64,000 nucleotides of DNA from Cyprinodon diabolis. Taxonomy: Eukaryota > Chordata > Actinopteri > Cyprinodontiformes > Cyprinodontidae. Below the pieces are notes generated by a model. The model searched no databases and was not told the DNA's origin. It was given only the letters and a program-made list of their open reading frames with translations. The stretch is taken from the NCBI GenBank assembly GCA_030533445.1, contig CM060062.1:22264329-22328328 (forward strand), read 5' to 3'. The translations under genes and the position numbers were made by a program. Positions 63,910-64,000 of this stretch are shown piece by piece; the first letter of the stretch is position 1, and every line of letters begins with the position of its first letter.

Positions 63910-64000
63910 ACATCCTAAATGCGCTTAAGCTCTTCTGCAAAGAGGAATGGGCAAAATATTCAGGCTGTATATCTGCTTAGCTGGTAGAGACAAGCCCAAG
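63910..64000 (+). mobile_element. Tc1 transposase 3' fragment, cut by window end
   Basis: CTTAAGCTCTTCTGCAAAGAG then GAATGGGCAAAATATTCAGG and GCTGGTAGAGACAAGCCC correspond to the last part of a fish Tc1 transposase gene (EEWAK and LVET-type region). The frame is disturbed. It continues outside the window. Confidence 0.7.

Larger units (their letters stand above)
59468..64000 (+). other. galnt6: galnt6 intron, runs off window
   Basis: At least 4.5 kb with no further galnt6 exon recognised: no sequence for the expected EHLK...LITARLLGA or DAHCE segments was found. Apart from the repeats listed at 60011, 62920, 63215 and 63910 I see only AT-rich DNA. Confidence 0.7.

Noticed and set aside
59468..64000. 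Third coding exon of galnt6
   Set aside because: Searched for the segments expected after VDDAST and found none, so the intron appears to continue past the window.

Overview
The window is from a ray-finned (teleost) fish nuclear genome. Coding sequence is split into short vertebrate-type exons with GT-AG introns. The proteins read as vertebrate orthologues. The introns and spacers are AT-rich and carry typical fish repeats: Tc1 relics, hAT MITEs, tRNA-derived SINEs and a LINE tail. The species cannot be fixed from the sequence.

Layout: (1) 1-620 is upstream spacer. A 53-bp GA tract leads into a CpG-rich probable first non-coding exon (about 679-854), which starts the adcy6 transcription unit on the + strand. 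(2) A second probable 5' UTR exon lies at 6134-6311. The first coding exon is 6519-7392, with the ATG at 6520. (3) Intron 1 of the coding part (7393-28903, 21.5 kb) holds no other gene that I can support, but it contains a clean 612-bp hAT MITE, a tRNA-derived SINE, Tc1 relics and several unclassified repeats. (4) Twenty further coding exons lie between 28904 and 46925. All splice phases join without a break and give a 1168-residue adenylyl cyclase type 6, the same length as I recall for human ADCY6. The 3' UTR runs to a poly(A) signal at 48358. (5) 48381-56900 is an intergenic graveyard of transposon pieces: Tc1 relics, a LINE 3' end behind a perfect 22-bp hairpin, a hAT transposase C-terminal relic, a candidate short-TIR element, and a second copy of a hAT MITE that also sits in the adcy6 5' UTR intron. 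(6) From about 56925 a second + strand gene begins, galnt6. It has a CpG-rich leader and two coding exons (58358-58836 and 59295-59467). The rest of the gene lies beyond the window.

The two genes are unrelated in function. adcy6 makes a 12-TM plasma-membrane enzyme converting ATP to cAMP under G-protein control. galnt6 makes a Golgi type II membrane enzyme that starts mucin-type O-glycosylation. They are head-to-tail neighbours, not an operon.

I found no undescribed multi-gene system. The most useful observations are: three hAT MITE insertions with perfect 8-bp target-site duplications, one nested in an older repeat; an adcy6 leader in which skipping one exon would put an upstream ATG in frame; two near-perfect hairpins; and two very small coding exons (29 and 30 nt).
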